Shown one piece after another: positions 26,174-34,665 of a stretch of DNA of 64,000 bases. The DNA is from Agrococcus sp. ProA11 (GTDB lineage Bacteria; Actinomycetota; Actinomycetes; Actinomycetales; Microbacteriaceae). The notes below the pieces were generated by a model. It saw nothing but the letters and a program-made list of their open reading frames with translations, had not been told where the DNA came from and searched no databases. Numbering within the stretch: the stretch's first letter is position 1; every line of letters begins with the position of its first letter. The translations under genes and the position numbers were made by a program. Where the stretch lies: assembly GCF_039880525.1 (NCBI RefSeq), contig NZ_CP156989.1, forward strand, positions 248,001 to 312,000, given 5' to 3'.

Positions 26174-27343
26174 ATGGCAGAGGTGCAGGCGCCGAGGTCG
26201 CGCGCATGGCGCGAGCTCGTGGAGCGGCTCGATGCCGAGATGCCCGCGATCGTCGACGACTTCGTGCGCGAGTTCAGCGAGCGCGGCAGGTACGACCGCG
26301 ACGCCGTCGGCGAGCAGGATCTGCGTGACACCGCCGAGGACACGCTGCGCATGCTCGTCGCGCGCATGGCAGGGGGGACGCCGACGGCCGAGGATGCGAC
26401 GCTCGCGGCTTCGCTCGGGGTGCGGCGCGCGCGGCAGGGCGTGCAGCTCGACGCGCTGCTCGAGGCTGTGCGACTCGACTTCCGGGTGCTGTGGCGCTGG
26501 CTGCAGCGCTTGGCCGGCGACGAGCAGCGCGCGGCGCTCGTCGAGCAGGTCGAGTGGGTGCTGACGGTCGTGGAGCAGTACGTCGACGAGGTGCAGCAGT
26601 CGTTCCTGCGCGAGACGGCCGCGATGCAGCGCGACGTGCGCTTGGCCACCGAGCGCCACCTCGCCCGCCTGCTGAGCGGCGACGCGCCCCGGCCGAGCGC
26701 GATCGATGCCATCGCGCAGGGCCTCGGGGTCGCCGCCGATGCGCAGTTCGACCTGCTCGCGGTGCCGGTGGATCGCATCGAGGAGGCGCAGCATGCCGCC
26801 GACGCGCGGCTGGCGGCCGGCAGCATCTTCGGGCACAGCCACGGCGACGCCTACTGCCTGTTCTGGGTGCGGGGGACGGATGGGCGGGTGCCGGACGAGC
26901 TCGTGCAGGTGTCGGGCGTGCTGCTGCAGCGGCTGCCGGGGCTGCCCGCCGTTGCGACCGGAGCCCGCACCGCACTCGCGCTCCTGGCGACGGCGCCGAC
27001 GCTCGACGGGCTCACCGGCGTCGACGAGCTGTGGCCGGCGGTCGCGGCCGCTCGCCTGGACGAGCTCGTGCCCGGGTTCGCGGCGGGCCGCCTCGCGCCG
27101 CTCGACGACCTCACCGACTATCAGCGCGAGGCGATTCTCACGACCGTGCGCACCTACCTCGTCGCAGGCTCCGTGCACGTCACGTCCAAGCGCGTCTTCT
27201 GCCATCGCAACACCGTGCTCAACCGACTCGCCGCGTTCCGCGACCGCACCGGCCTCGACGTGCAGGTGCCCGTGGAGGCGGCGCTCGCTCACGTGCTGCT
27301 CGCGACCACGGCGCTCGCCCCGGCGGAGCGCTCCGGCGCGTGA
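26174..27343 (+). CDS. PucR/CdaR-type transcriptional regulator
   Basis: This 389-residue regulator lacks an N-terminal PucR sensor domain. It has an all-helical N-terminal half (about 10-160, similar to RsbT/GGDEF-linked helical sensors), a middle domain (about 170-290), and a C-terminal PucR helix-turn-helix (about 318-375: YLVAGSVHVTSKRVFCHRNTVLNRLAAF). PucR-type proteins usually activate purine, amino-acid or sugar-acid degradation genes. It sits between the divergent amidohydrolase operon and the downstream transporter, making it the likely regulator of both. Confidence 0.88.
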   Translation: MAEVQAPRSRAWRELVERLDAEMPAIVDDFVREFSERGRYDRDAVGEQDLRDTAEDTLRMLVARMAGGTPTAEDATLAASLGVRRARQGVQLDALLEAVRLDFRVLWRWLQRLAGDEQRAALVEQVEWVLTVVEQYVDEVQQSFLRETAAMQRDVRLATERHLARLLSGDAPRPSAIDAIAQGLGVAADAQFDLLAVPVDRIEEAQHAADARLAAGSIFGHSHGDAYCLFWVRGTDGRVPDELVQVSGVLLQRLPGLPAVATGARTALALLATAPTLDGLTGVDELWPAVAAARLDELVPGFAAGRLAPLDDLTDYQREAILTTVRTYLVAGSVHVTSKRVFCHRNTVLNRLAAFRDRTGLDVQVPVEAALAHVLLATTALAPAERSGA

Positions 27344-27552
27344 GGGAACTGGGCGTGTGCACAATCCGAGCGCGCGAATGCGCGTCACACCGCCATTGAG
27401 CATGTGCAAACGACTCCGGGACGATGGCTGGACGCCAGTGGATGCATCCCGACTGCTCGCGTGCGCTGGCTCACAGCACGCCGGCACCCCCAGACCCCCG
27501 CACACCGACACCGCGACCAGCTCCGGTCGTCGGTCTCAATGAGGAGAGCACC

Positions 27553-28893
27553 ATGTCCCAAGCACAGAGCGCCGAGCAGGCGCCGGACGACGAGATCGTC
27601 GTCAGTCCCCGTGACGTGCGCCGCATCGCTGGCGCCGCCTTCGTCGGCACCGCGCTCGAGTGGTACGACTACTTCCTGTTCGGCACCGCCGCCGCGCTGG
27701 TGTTCAACCGGCTGTTCTTCACCGAGCTCGACCCGAGCGCCGCGGTGCTCGCGTCGCTCGCCACGTTCGGTGTCGGCTTCGCGGCACGCCCCATCGGCGC
27801 ATTCATCTTCGGCGTGCTCGGCGACCGCATCGGCCGACGCCCCACGCTCATCCTGACGATCGTGCTGATCGGTCTCGCGACCGGCATCATCGGCCTGCTG
27901 CCGACCTATGCCGACGTGGGCCTGCTCGCACCGGCGCTGCTCGTCACGCTGCGCCTGCTGCAGGGTCTCGCCGTCGGCGGCGAGTGGGGTGGCGCGACCA
28001 CCATCGCGATCGAGCACGCTCCCGTGAAGCAGCGCGCCCGCTACGCGGCGCTCGTGCAGGTCGGATCCCCGGTCGGCACGCTCATGTCGTCGGGCGCGAT
28101 CGCGCTCGTGCTGCTCTTCCCGCCCGCCGAGTTCGACGCCTGGGCATGGCGCCTGCCGTTCCTCGCGGCCTTCCCGCTGCTCGGCATCGCGCTCTGGATC
28201 CGGCTCAAGGTCGAGGAGTCGCCGATCTTTGAGGACCTCGTGCGCCTCGACCAGCGCGCCAAGGTGCCCGCGCTGCAGGTCTTCACGAAGGCATGGGGCC
28301 GGCTCATCGTCGCCGTCATGGCGGCCTTCCTGGGCGTCGGTGGCTTCTACGTCATGAACACGTTCGTGGTCAGCTACGCCGCGAACACGCTGGGCCTCGA
28401 CCGCAGCATCGCCGTGAACGCGACGCTCATCGCAGCGGTCGCGCAGATCGTCGTCATCCTGCTGTGCGGCCGCCTGGCCGAGAAGATCGGACCGGGACGC
28501 GTGACGTTCTGGGGCGGTCTGCTGACGGCCGCTGCAGCCGCGCCGCTGTTCTGGCTCATCGACACGGGCTCGCCGTGGGCGATCACGCTCGCGGTCACCG
28601 CGGGCATCTCGCTGTTGACGATCACGTACGCCGTGACCGGCGCGCTGCTGACCGAGCTGTTCCCGCCGGAGCTGCGCTACAGCGGCGTCTCGCTGGGCTA
28701 CAACATCGCCGGCGCGCTCTCGGGCTTCCTGCCGTTCCTCGCGACCTGGATGATCAGCCTCAGCGGCGAGGCCGTGTCGTGGCCCGCCGTGGTGATCCTC
28801 GCGATCGTGGCACTCATCACCGCAGCTGGCGGCTTCTTCGGCGAGCGCCTGCGGGTGCGCGACAAGGAGATCGTGCGGAGCGCCGCCTCCTGA
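27553..28893 (+). CDS. MHS-family MFS transporter (metabolite:H+ symporter)
   Basis: This 446-residue protein has twelve predicted membrane segments and the MHS signature: GTALEWYDYFLFGTAAALVF in segment 1, FAARPIGAFIFGVLGDRIGRRPTL between segments 2 and 3, and LRLLQGLAVGGEWGGA in segment 4. Relatives carry shikimate, proline/betaine, alpha-ketoglutarate and dicarboxylates. GAGGAG lies six bases before the ATG. Its place downstream of the PucR regulator suggests that it imports the substrate of the amidohydrolases (inference). A strong terminator follows at 28909. Confidence 0.93.
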   Translation: MSQAQSAEQAPDDEIVVSPRDVRRIAGAAFVGTALEWYDYFLFGTAAALVFNRLFFTELDPSAAVLASLATFGVGFAARPIGAFIFGVLGDRIGRRPTLILTIVLIGLATGIIGLLPTYADVGLLAPALLVTLRLLQGLAVGGEWGGATTIAIEHAPVKQRARYAALVQVGSPVGTLMSSGAIALVLLFPPAEFDAWAWRLPFLAAFPLLGIALWIRLKVEESPIFEDLVRLDQRAKVPALQVFTKAWGRLIVAVMAAFLGVGGFYVMNTFVVSYAANTLGLDRSIAVNATLIAAVAQIVVILLCGRLAEKIGPGRVTFWGGLLTAAAAAPLFWLIDTGSPWAITLAVTAGISLLTITYAVTGALLTELFPPELRYSGVSLGYNIAGALSGFLPFLATWMISLSGEAVSWPAVVILAIVALITAAGGFFGERLRVRDKEIVRSAAS

Positions 28894-28908
28894 CGGCACT
28901 CCCTCGCT

Positions 28909-28946
28909 GACGGCCGGCACCGCGTTCGCGCATGGTGCCGGCCGTC
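28909..28946 (+). terminator. Strong hairpin terminator after the MHS transporter
   Basis: A perfect 13-bp stem (GACGGCCGGCACC at 28909-28921 and its complement at 28934-28946) with a 12-base loop starts 15 bases after the stop codon. Confidence 0.8.
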
Positions 28947-29088
28947 GGCGTCTGCAGCGGCGCCCCGTGCAGCCACGCCCTGCCCCATCCGGGCCAGCGC
29001 CGCGCCGTCCCGCGCAGCCCAGCCCCGCCCCATCCCACGCCGTCCCGCCCCGACCCGCCCCGACCCGCGCAGCCCCGCCCGACCCGAG

Positions 29089-29137
29089 CGGTACGAAACG
29101 GTCGCGCCGAGCCGCGTGAGGCGACCGAAACGTACCG
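29089..29137. repeat. Family A palindromic repeat, copy 3
   Basis: Arms CGGTACGAAACGGTCGC (29089-29105) and GCGACCGAAACGTACCG (29121-29137) pair except for a central three-base block in which AAA faces AAA. It is tandemly duplicated with the next copy, 74 bases downstream. Confidence 0.8.
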
Positions 29138-29162
29138 GTGGCGCGTGGGGCCCTGCGGGTAG

Positions 29163-29212
29163 CGGTACGAAACCGTCGCGCCGGGCCGCGTCAGACGACA
29201 GAAACGTACCGG
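29163..29212. repeat. Family A palindromic repeat, copy 4
   Basis: This repeats copy 3 almost base for base (CGGTACGAAACCGTCGC on the left, GACAGAAACGTACCGG on the right) at a spacing of 74 bases. That indicates a local tandem duplication of the whole element plus linker. Confidence 0.8.
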
Positions 29213-29297
29213 TGCGGAGGAGCGGCGCAGGCGTCGCTGGCGGCGCAGGCGGCGCAGGCAGCGCCGACGGCGCAGGCGGCGGCAGCGGCGACGCGCG

Positions 29298-30098
29298 TCA
29301 GGGGGATGCTGCGCGAGCGGCGATGATCGCAGCCGTCGCTGGCGGATCGATGACATGGTGCATCGACTCGGGCACCTGCACGAGCTCGGCCGCCGGCATC
29401 CGCTCGACCAGCATCGGCGCCGCGCGCGCGAGCAGCGGCATCGTCTCGACGCCCACCAGCACGGTGGTCGGGACCGTGATCGACAGCAGCTGCGCACTCG
29501 GGTCGGATGTCGCCGCGGCGATCATCGCGTCGTAGACGGTCGACTGCGCCAGTGAGGTCAGGTGCTCGAACAGCGGCGACGACCGGAGCTGCTCGATCAT
29601 CGGCTCGGGCAGGCCGATCCCCTCGCGCTGGAACAGCACGACCGCCTCCCCGCCTCGGCCAGCGTCGACGAGTGCCTGCAGGCGCTGCGGAAGATTCGCG
29701 GGCGGCTCTCCCGTGCCGAACCGCAGCGGCGGCTCGGAAAGGAACAGGTGATCGATCGGCACGCCGTGCCCGGCGGCCAGGAGCGCGACCAGCGCGCCGG
29801 AGGAGTGCCCGAGCACGATCGCGCGCCCGCCGACGGCGTCGATGACGGCCGCGATGTCCTCAGCCTCGCGCTCGGGCGAGAAGGGCGCGATGCGCTGCCC
29901 CTCGGTCGCGTCGCCGCTGTCGCCGCGCCCCCTGCGGTCGAAGCTGACTCCTTCGAAACCCTCGGCGGCGACTGCCTCGACGAGCGCGCCTGCGGCGTCC
30001 GCGGTCGAGAACGCGCCGCCGACGATCACGACCGGCCGCCCGGTGCCGATGCGATGCACGGCGATCTGCGTGCCATCGGCTGAACTCGCGTGCTCCAT
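29298..30098 (-). CDS. Alpha/beta hydrolase
   Basis: This 266-residue cytoplasmic hydrolase has the alpha/beta fold order. An oxyanion-hole strand (RPVVIVGGAFST), a SFDRRGRGDSG turn and the nucleophile elbow GHSSG (Ser near residue 97) come first. A lid region follows, and a C-terminal ESMHHVIDP stretch supplies the catalytic His. The substrate is unknown. I chose the ATG at 30098 because the fold begins immediately after it; upstream codons are arginine/proline shadow sequence. Confidence 0.85.
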   Translation of the reverse strand: MEHASSADGTQIAVHRIGTGRPVVIVGGAFSTADAAGALVEAVAAEGFEGVSFDRRGRGDSGDATEGQRIAPFSPEREAEDIAAVIDAVGGRAIVLGHSSGALVALLAAGHGVPIDHLFLSEPPLRFGTGEPPANLPQRLQALVDAGRGGEAVVLFQREGIGLPEPMIEQLRSSPLFEHLTSLAQSTVYDAMIAAATSDPSAQLLSITVPTTVLVGVETMPLLARAAPMLVERMPAAELVQVPESMHHVIDPPATAAIIAARAASP

Positions 30099-30153
30099 GC
30101 CAGCAAGCCAAGCAGGGCGCGCGGCAGGCGTCGAGGGGTGACTCGCGTGCAGG

Positions 30154-32061
30154 TCAGTCGAGTGAGGGTCGGGGTCCCGGAGCGGCTGCGGCGGCGGTCG
30201 GGTCGTTGGACGCCGAGGTCGGGGCCGCCGGTGCCGCGACGGCTGCAGCATCCGCGTCGCCGGTGCGCGGCTGCGGCGGCGATACCGGCGCGTCCAGGGC
30301 CTCCGGGTCGATCGCGGGAGGCTGCCGCGGCGCCGTCGGCGCCGCCGAAGCATCCGCTCGATCCCAGGGACGCGTCACTGTCGCCCACAGTGCCGCGGCG
30401 ACGACCGAGTACACCGCGAGCAGCACAACCCACGCGACGACCGGCGTGTGCACCGCATCCCACGCGGCAGGGAACGGCATGACCACCCAGATCACCAGCG
30501 CCATGGCCGCGGTGATCATGCCCGCCCACAGCATCCGGCTGCGTCGCCAGAGGGCACGGCCGGGGAGTGCGCCGACGGGGCTCAGCAGCAGCGGCAGCGC
30601 CATCAGGCAGCCGATCGTGAGGCCCGCGAGCGTCTCAACCCCGAGCAACCCGAGCGGGCCGGTCGGTGGCGCGTTCACCTGGATCACGCTGTACACCATC
30701 CACGCGGCTACACCGAGCGCCGCGAGGTAGCCGAGCTCGAGCAGGGCCGCGCGCTGCTCGTGCGTGGGAGACGGTCGCAGGAAGATCAGCGCCAGCACGA
30801 TGCCGAACACGAAGCCCGGCTCGAAGCCGACGATGCGCGAGACCACGATCGCGCCGAGCACGATGAGCAGCGACACCGGGCGGAACCGCACCCCGACGCT
30901 GGCGCCATCCCGCCGCAGCATCCATGCCACCAGCAGCAGGCCGAGCAGTCCCTCGATCGCGTAACCCAGGGTGGCGGATGCGGCCAGGCGCAGCGTGCCG
31001 ATCGTCGCGCCCGCACGGGGATCGATGAGCGCCGTCAGGGCACCGGCCGCGACCAGCCCGATCGCGATGCCCGCGACCGGGTGCAGCGCGCGCTCGACGC
31101 GCCGCATCAGGTGCCGGATGCGGTCGGCGATGCTGGTGGCGCCGGCGGCCGAGCGGCGGCGCGCTCGATCGGCGAGCGCGCCAGCAGTCATGTCGACGAG
31201 GCGGTTGGGGATCGCGAGCAGTGCCGCGAGCACGACGGCGGTGCCTGCGGTCGAGGCGACGCTCGCGACGGTGACGGGTGCGGCGCCGGCAGGCGTGAGG
31301 CCGCTGAGCACGCTCGCCTCGTCGGCGGCCAGCACGGGCTCCGCTTCCTCGGCGGGAGCGGACGGTGGAGCCTGCGCTGCCGACGTCGGCGTCGCAGTCG
31401 GCGACGGCGCCGGCGGCAGTGCGAGCAGCACGCGATCGCGCAGCGCCTCCGCATCCGCGGGCGCAGATGGCACGATGAAGTAGCCGCCGCTGCCGATGCT
31501 GAGCTGTCGCACCGTCACCCAGTAGTCGTCGGCGATCAGGTGCTCGCCGTCGAGCGGTCCGGCTTGGTCGAACCCGCTCGACGAGAGCCGCACGCCTGCG
31601 GAGGTGTCGACACGCACCAGCCCGGCCGCCTCCAGGTCGCCGATCGCGGCCGCCGCCTGCTCGTCGTCGATGGGCGCGTACGCGAAGGTCACGTTCGCCA
31701 CGGCCTGGCCGACGCTCCAGGTGCAGGCGGTGCCGCCGAGATCCGTGAAGCGCGCCGCGTCGAAACCGCTGAAGTCCTCGACGAGCGTGACGGTGTCGTC
31801 GATGGCGGTCAGTGTCGGGTCGACGACGTCAGCGACCTGCCCGCCGCCGAGCACGTCGCAGCTGAGCGGGTCGGATGCGGTGCTCGCCAGTGTCGGCGCG
31901 GATGCCCGCACGGCCAGTGGCGTCGCAGCGTGCTGTGGCGTCGCAGCGTGCAGCGGCGTTGCAGCACCGTGCGCGGGCACGGCGCCGATCAGGAGCGCCG
32001 CCGCTAGTCCCAACGGCGCGCCGAGCGCCGTCGCCATCGCGAGCAGTCGCCGTGCGCGCAT
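30154..32061 (-). CDS. Large membrane protein with secreted N-terminal domain
   Basis: The 635-residue protein begins with a signal peptide (about 1-33). A short tandem AATP-HAATP-HAATP repeat follows (about 33-50), then an extracytoplasmic alpha/beta domain (about 60-215) with two cysteines. After a Pro/Ala-rich linker there are about eight to ten membrane segments (about 265-560) and an Ala/Pro-rich cytoplasmic tail. The segment order resembles actinobacterial FGLLP-type membrane proteins, but I cannot confirm this. Function unknown. It starts at an ATG and runs in the same direction as the hydrolase downstream. Confidence 0.75.
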   Translation of the reverse strand: MRARRLLAMATALGAPLGLAAALLIGAVPAHGAATPLHAATPQHAATPLAVRASAPTLASTASDPLSCDVLGGGQVADVVDPTLTAIDDTVTLVEDFSGFDAARFTDLGGTACTWSVGQAVANVTFAYAPIDDEQAAAAIGDLEAAGLVRVDTSAGVRLSSSGFDQAGPLDGEHLIADDYWVTVRQLSIGSGGYFIVPSAPADAEALRDRVLLALPPAPSPTATPTSAAQAPPSAPAEEAEPVLAADEASVLSGLTPAGAAPVTVASVASTAGTAVVLAALLAIPNRLVDMTAGALADRARRRSAAGATSIADRIRHLMRRVERALHPVAGIAIGLVAAGALTALIDPRAGATIGTLRLAASATLGYAIEGLLGLLLVAWMLRRDGASVGVRFRPVSLLIVLGAIVVSRIVGFEPGFVFGIVLALIFLRPSPTHEQRAALLELGYLAALGVAAWMVYSVIQVNAPPTGPLGLLGVETLAGLTIGCLMALPLLLSPVGALPGRALWRRSRMLWAGMITAAMALVIWVVMPFPAAWDAVHTPVVAWVVLLAVYSVVAAALWATVTRPWDRADASAAPTAPRQPPAIDPEALDAPVSPPQPRTGDADAAAVAAPAAPTSASNDPTAAAAAPGPRPSLD

Positions 32062-32151
32062 GGAGCCCCCTGACCGGTTGCCAGGAGCCTAGGCGCGATC
32101 TCGGCGTCGGCTGGCTTTCTTACCGAAGCCGTGAGCCGGGCTTGAGGCGGT

Positions 32152-32622
32152 TCAGCGCAGGGCGCGCTTGATGTTCGCGCGCTCCTCCTCGAGCCTGCGC
32201 ACGCGACGGCTCAGCTTGAACAGGCGCACCGAGCCCAGCAGCCCCGCCACGAGCACGCCGGCGATCGCCGCGAACAGCATGGCGACGCCGAGCGGCAGCG
32301 TGAACTGCCAGCCGAAGTAGGCGAACGACGCCTCGACGTTGTTCTGGAGGATGAAGATGAGCAGCAGGATCAGGATGAGCGTGCCGAGGATCAGCGCGAT
32401 CCAGGTGCCGCCCGTGATGCCCTGGCCCTGGTGCTGGTCGAGCGAGGGGTCGGTGACGACCACGCGGGGGCGGTCCTCGCGCTGCGCCTCGGTCGGGCTC
32501 GAGGTCGTGCGCTCGGTGCTCGAAGCCTGGGTGCGCGGGGGCACGCCCGCCGAGCGATCTGCGGCGGTGCGGTCGGAGCCGTCGTGCAGCGGGCGGTCGT
32601 CCGAGGTGGGATCCGTGTTCAT
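32152..32622 (-). CDS. LapA-domain (DUF1049) membrane protein
   Basis: The 156-residue protein has a long hydrophilic N-terminal tail (1-70). The LapA-like domain follows: one membrane hairpin (TWIALILGTLILILLLIFIL, then QNNVEASFAYFGWQFTLPLGVAMLFAAIAGVLVAGL) and a basic coiled-coil end (RLFKLSRRVRRLEEERANIKRAL). The QNN..v.f.f....lPl pattern is the family signature. In proteobacteria LapA is linked to LPS export; in actinobacteria the role is unknown. AAGGAG lies about ten bases before the ATG. Confidence 0.88.
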   Translation of the reverse strand: MNTDPTSDDRPLHDGSDRTAADRSAGVPPRTQASSTERTTSSPTEAQREDRPRVVVTDPSLDQHQGQGITGGTWIALILGTLILILLLIFILQNNVEASFAYFGWQFTLPLGVAMLFAAIAGVLVAGLLGSVRLFKLSRRVRRLEEERANIKRALR

Positions 32623-32711
32623 GGCGATGCTCTCCTTGCTCGGTGCGGTCAGCGCGGGACTCTGCGTGAAGCCGAGCGTAGTCCGGAAGCCCGGATGTGG
32701 GCCGGATGTCG

Positions 32712-32948
32712 TCAGGACTGCTGCGGCCGCGGTCGGGGTGCTGGCGGCGGCGGCACTTCCTTCGCGGCGATGATGTCGGCGATCGCGATCGTGACCTCGC
32801 CGCGGCGCGTGGCGATGCTGCAGGAGGCCGCATCGACCGCGACCAGCTCGCCGAGCGCGTCCGTCGCCCCGTGCTGCTGGCCGTGCAGGCGGTAGCGGAC
32901 GACGAGGCGGGTGCCCAGCGGCAGGGCGCGCAGCTGGGCGGGGGTCAT
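32712..32948 (-). CDS. Small SH3-like protein (Rv0428c N-terminal domain type)
   Basis: The 78-residue protein reads LPLGTRLVVRYRLHGQ, TDALGELVAVDAASCSIATRRGEVTIAIADIIAAKEVPP. This pattern resembles the SH3-like domain found in front of the acetyltransferase domain in Rv0428c-type proteins. Here it stands alone, without an acetyltransferase, and ends in a Pro/Arg tail. The ATG directly follows a family D repeat, so the leader of the mRNA comes from the repeat. The role is unknown. Confidence 0.72.
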   Translation of the reverse strand: MTPAQLRALPLGTRLVVRYRLHGQQHGATDALGELVAVDAASCSIATRRGEVTIAIADIIAAKEVPPPPAPRPRPQQS

Positions 32949-33080
32949 GGTCTCGTGACGCGGCCTGCGGCCGCTCCTCGACCAGCGGGGGTGCCGCGGC
33001 CTGCGGCCGCTCCTCGACCAACGGGGGTGGGGCGACCCGCGCCGGTGACGCGGCCTGCGGCCGCTCCTCGACGGGCGGAG
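32949..33080. repeat. Family D repeat, three direct copies
   Basis: Three copies of CGGCCTGCGGCCGCTCCTCG with similar flanks lie at about 32960, 32996 and 33051. The first and third begin with GTGACG; the first and second end with CGGGGG. On the minus strand each reads as the GGTCGAGGAGCGGC...GCGTCACGAGACC element also found near 48441 and, truncated, at 62648. The region lies between the 512-residue SDR stop and the SH3-like gene start. Confidence 0.75.
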
Positions 33081-33090
33081 CCGGGTGCGG

Positions 33091-34629
33091 TCACCAGGCG
33101 CCCTTGTCGTAGTCCTTCAGGAAGATGCCGAACAGATCCTCGCCCGCCTCGCCGCGCACGATCGGGTCGTAGACACGCGCGGCACCGTCGACCAGGTCGA
33201 GCGGCGCGTGGAAGCCCTCCTCGGCCAGCCGCACCTTCGTGAAGTGGGGGCGCTCATCGGTGATCCAGCCGGTGTCGACGGCGGTCATGAGGATGCGGTC
33301 GCTCTCGAACATCTCGCGGGCGCTCGTGCGCGTGAGCATGTTGAGCGCGGCCTTCGCCATGTTCGTGTGCGGGTGACCGGGGCCCTTGTAGCCGCGGCCG
33401 AACACGCCCTCCATCGCCGACACGTTCACGATGTACTTGCGGTGCGCGCCCGACGCGGCCATCGCCGGTCGCAGCTTCGACACCAGCAGGAACGGCGCGG
33501 TCATGTTCGCCAGCTGCACCTCGAGCATCTCGAGCGGCTCGACCTGGTCGACGTGCTGCGTCCAGGAGTTGACGTGCTCCTCGTCCGGCAGCAGGCCGCC
33601 GGCGTCGATCGCGGTGCCGGCCGCCAGCCGCTCGAGCGAGCTCGAACCCGCGGCCATCGCCTGCGCGGTCAGCTCGTCGGCCGTCGACGCCGCGCTCGCG
33701 AGGATCGGGTGGCTCGCGACCGAGGCCGCGAGGGCGAGCGGATGCGCGTCGTTCGTGTGCCCGAAGGTCACGAGCTCCGGCATCGGGCCGCCGTGCGGCG
33801 AGAGCTCCGGCAGCGGCGACGACTCCGCCTCGACGAGCGGCGCATAGGCACCGGGGGAGCGGCGCACCGTCTGCGCCGCGTTGTTGATCAGGATGTCGAG
33901 CGGCCCGGCGGCCGCGACATCCTCGGCGAGCGCGACCACCTGGGCCGGGTCGCGCAGGTCGATGCCGACGACCTTCAGCCGGTCGAGCCACTCCGCGGAG
34001 TCCTCCAGCGACGCGAACCTGCGCACCGCATCCCGCGGGAACCGCGTCGTGATGGTGGTGTGGGCGCCATCGCGCAGCAGCCGCAGCGCGATGTGCATGC
34101 CGATCTTCGCGCGGCCGCCGGTGAGCAGCGCGCGCTTGCCCGTGAGGTCGGTGCGGGCGTCGCGCTTCGCGTGGCTGAGGCGAGCGCAGTCGGGGCAGAG
34201 CTGGTGGTAGAAGGCGTCGACCAGCGTGTACTGCTGCTTGCAGATGTAGCAGCCGCGCGATCGCAGCAGCTCGCCGACGGTCGGTGCGGCGGCCCTGGTC
34301 GCCAGCGGGATGCCGCGCGTCTCGTCGTCGATGCGGTCGGGTGCGCCCGTCGCGGTCGCGGCGATCACCGCGCGGTCGGCGGCCTGGATGCGCGCGTGCT
34401 TCGCCTTGCGGCTCGCGAGCTTGACCTCCTTGAACATGTTCGCGGTGGCCTGCCGCACGGCGACGTAGTGCGGGTCGTCGCGATCCATCTCGTGCAGGGT
34501 CGCCAGGACGCGGAGGGTCGTCGCGACGTCGGCCGCATCGATGGTCGCGCGCTCGGCGTCGAGTGCCGCGGCGGCGTCCGCGGCCGCGGCAGCGGGCACG
34601 CCAGAGGGATCCGAATGGTGGGGGAGCAC
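33091..34629 (-). CDS. Large SDR-family protein with zinc-ribbon insert
   Basis: This 512-residue protein has a helical N-terminal region (about 1-120). A C-x2-C-x14-C-x2-C zinc-ribbon-like motif follows (Cys127, 130, 145, 148), then an SDR Rossmann domain (about 164-512) with TGGRAKIG at 170-177, INNAAQTVR and NVSAMEG. At the usual YxxxK site it reads TNMAK, so the catalytic Tyr seems replaced by Thr. The enzyme may therefore be an inactive or altered reductase. The ATG start at 34629 follows no strong ribosome binding site. Function unknown. Confidence 0.85.
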   Translation of the reverse strand: MLPHHSDPSGVPAAAAADAAAALDAERATIDAADVATTLRVLATLHEMDRDDPHYVAVRQATANMFKEVKLASRKAKHARIQAADRAVIAATATGAPDRIDDETRGIPLATRAAAPTVGELLRSRGCYICKQQYTLVDAFYHQLCPDCARLSHAKRDARTDLTGKRALLTGGRAKIGMHIALRLLRDGAHTTITTRFPRDAVRRFASLEDSAEWLDRLKVVGIDLRDPAQVVALAEDVAAAGPLDILINNAAQTVRRSPGAYAPLVEAESSPLPELSPHGGPMPELVTFGHTNDAHPLALAASVASHPILASAASTADELTAQAMAAGSSSLERLAAGTAIDAGGLLPDEEHVNSWTQHVDQVEPLEMLEVQLANMTAPFLLVSKLRPAMAASGAHRKYIVNVSAMEGVFGRGYKGPGHPHTNMAKAALNMLTRTSAREMFESDRILMTAVDTGWITDERPHFTKVRLAEEGFHAPLDLVDGAARVYDPIVRGEAGEDLFGIFLKDYDKGAW

Positions 34630-34665
34630 AGGCGATTCTATCGCCCGCCTCCTAGCGGCTACACG

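Larger units (their letters stand above)
28947..29297. other. Repeat-rich convergent intergenic region without a gene
   Basis: Between the MHS transporter and the hydrolase no credible gene is present. The stretch holds a C-rich part with repeated CCCCGCCC/CGACC words (about 28970-29085), two tandem family A elements (29089-29212) and a GGCGCAGGC-type short repeat tract (about 29220-29290). Predicted open frames here are proline/arginine low-complexity shadows. Confidence 0.7.

Noticed and set aside
28970-29085. Possible small proline-rich gene in the C-rich intergenic stretch
   Set aside because: No ribosome binding site, short and low-complexity frames, and repeats on both sides.
32949-33080. 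Possible CRISPR array
   Set aside because: Spacing is uneven, only three copies exist, the spacers are short and G/C homopolymeric, and no cas genes are near.
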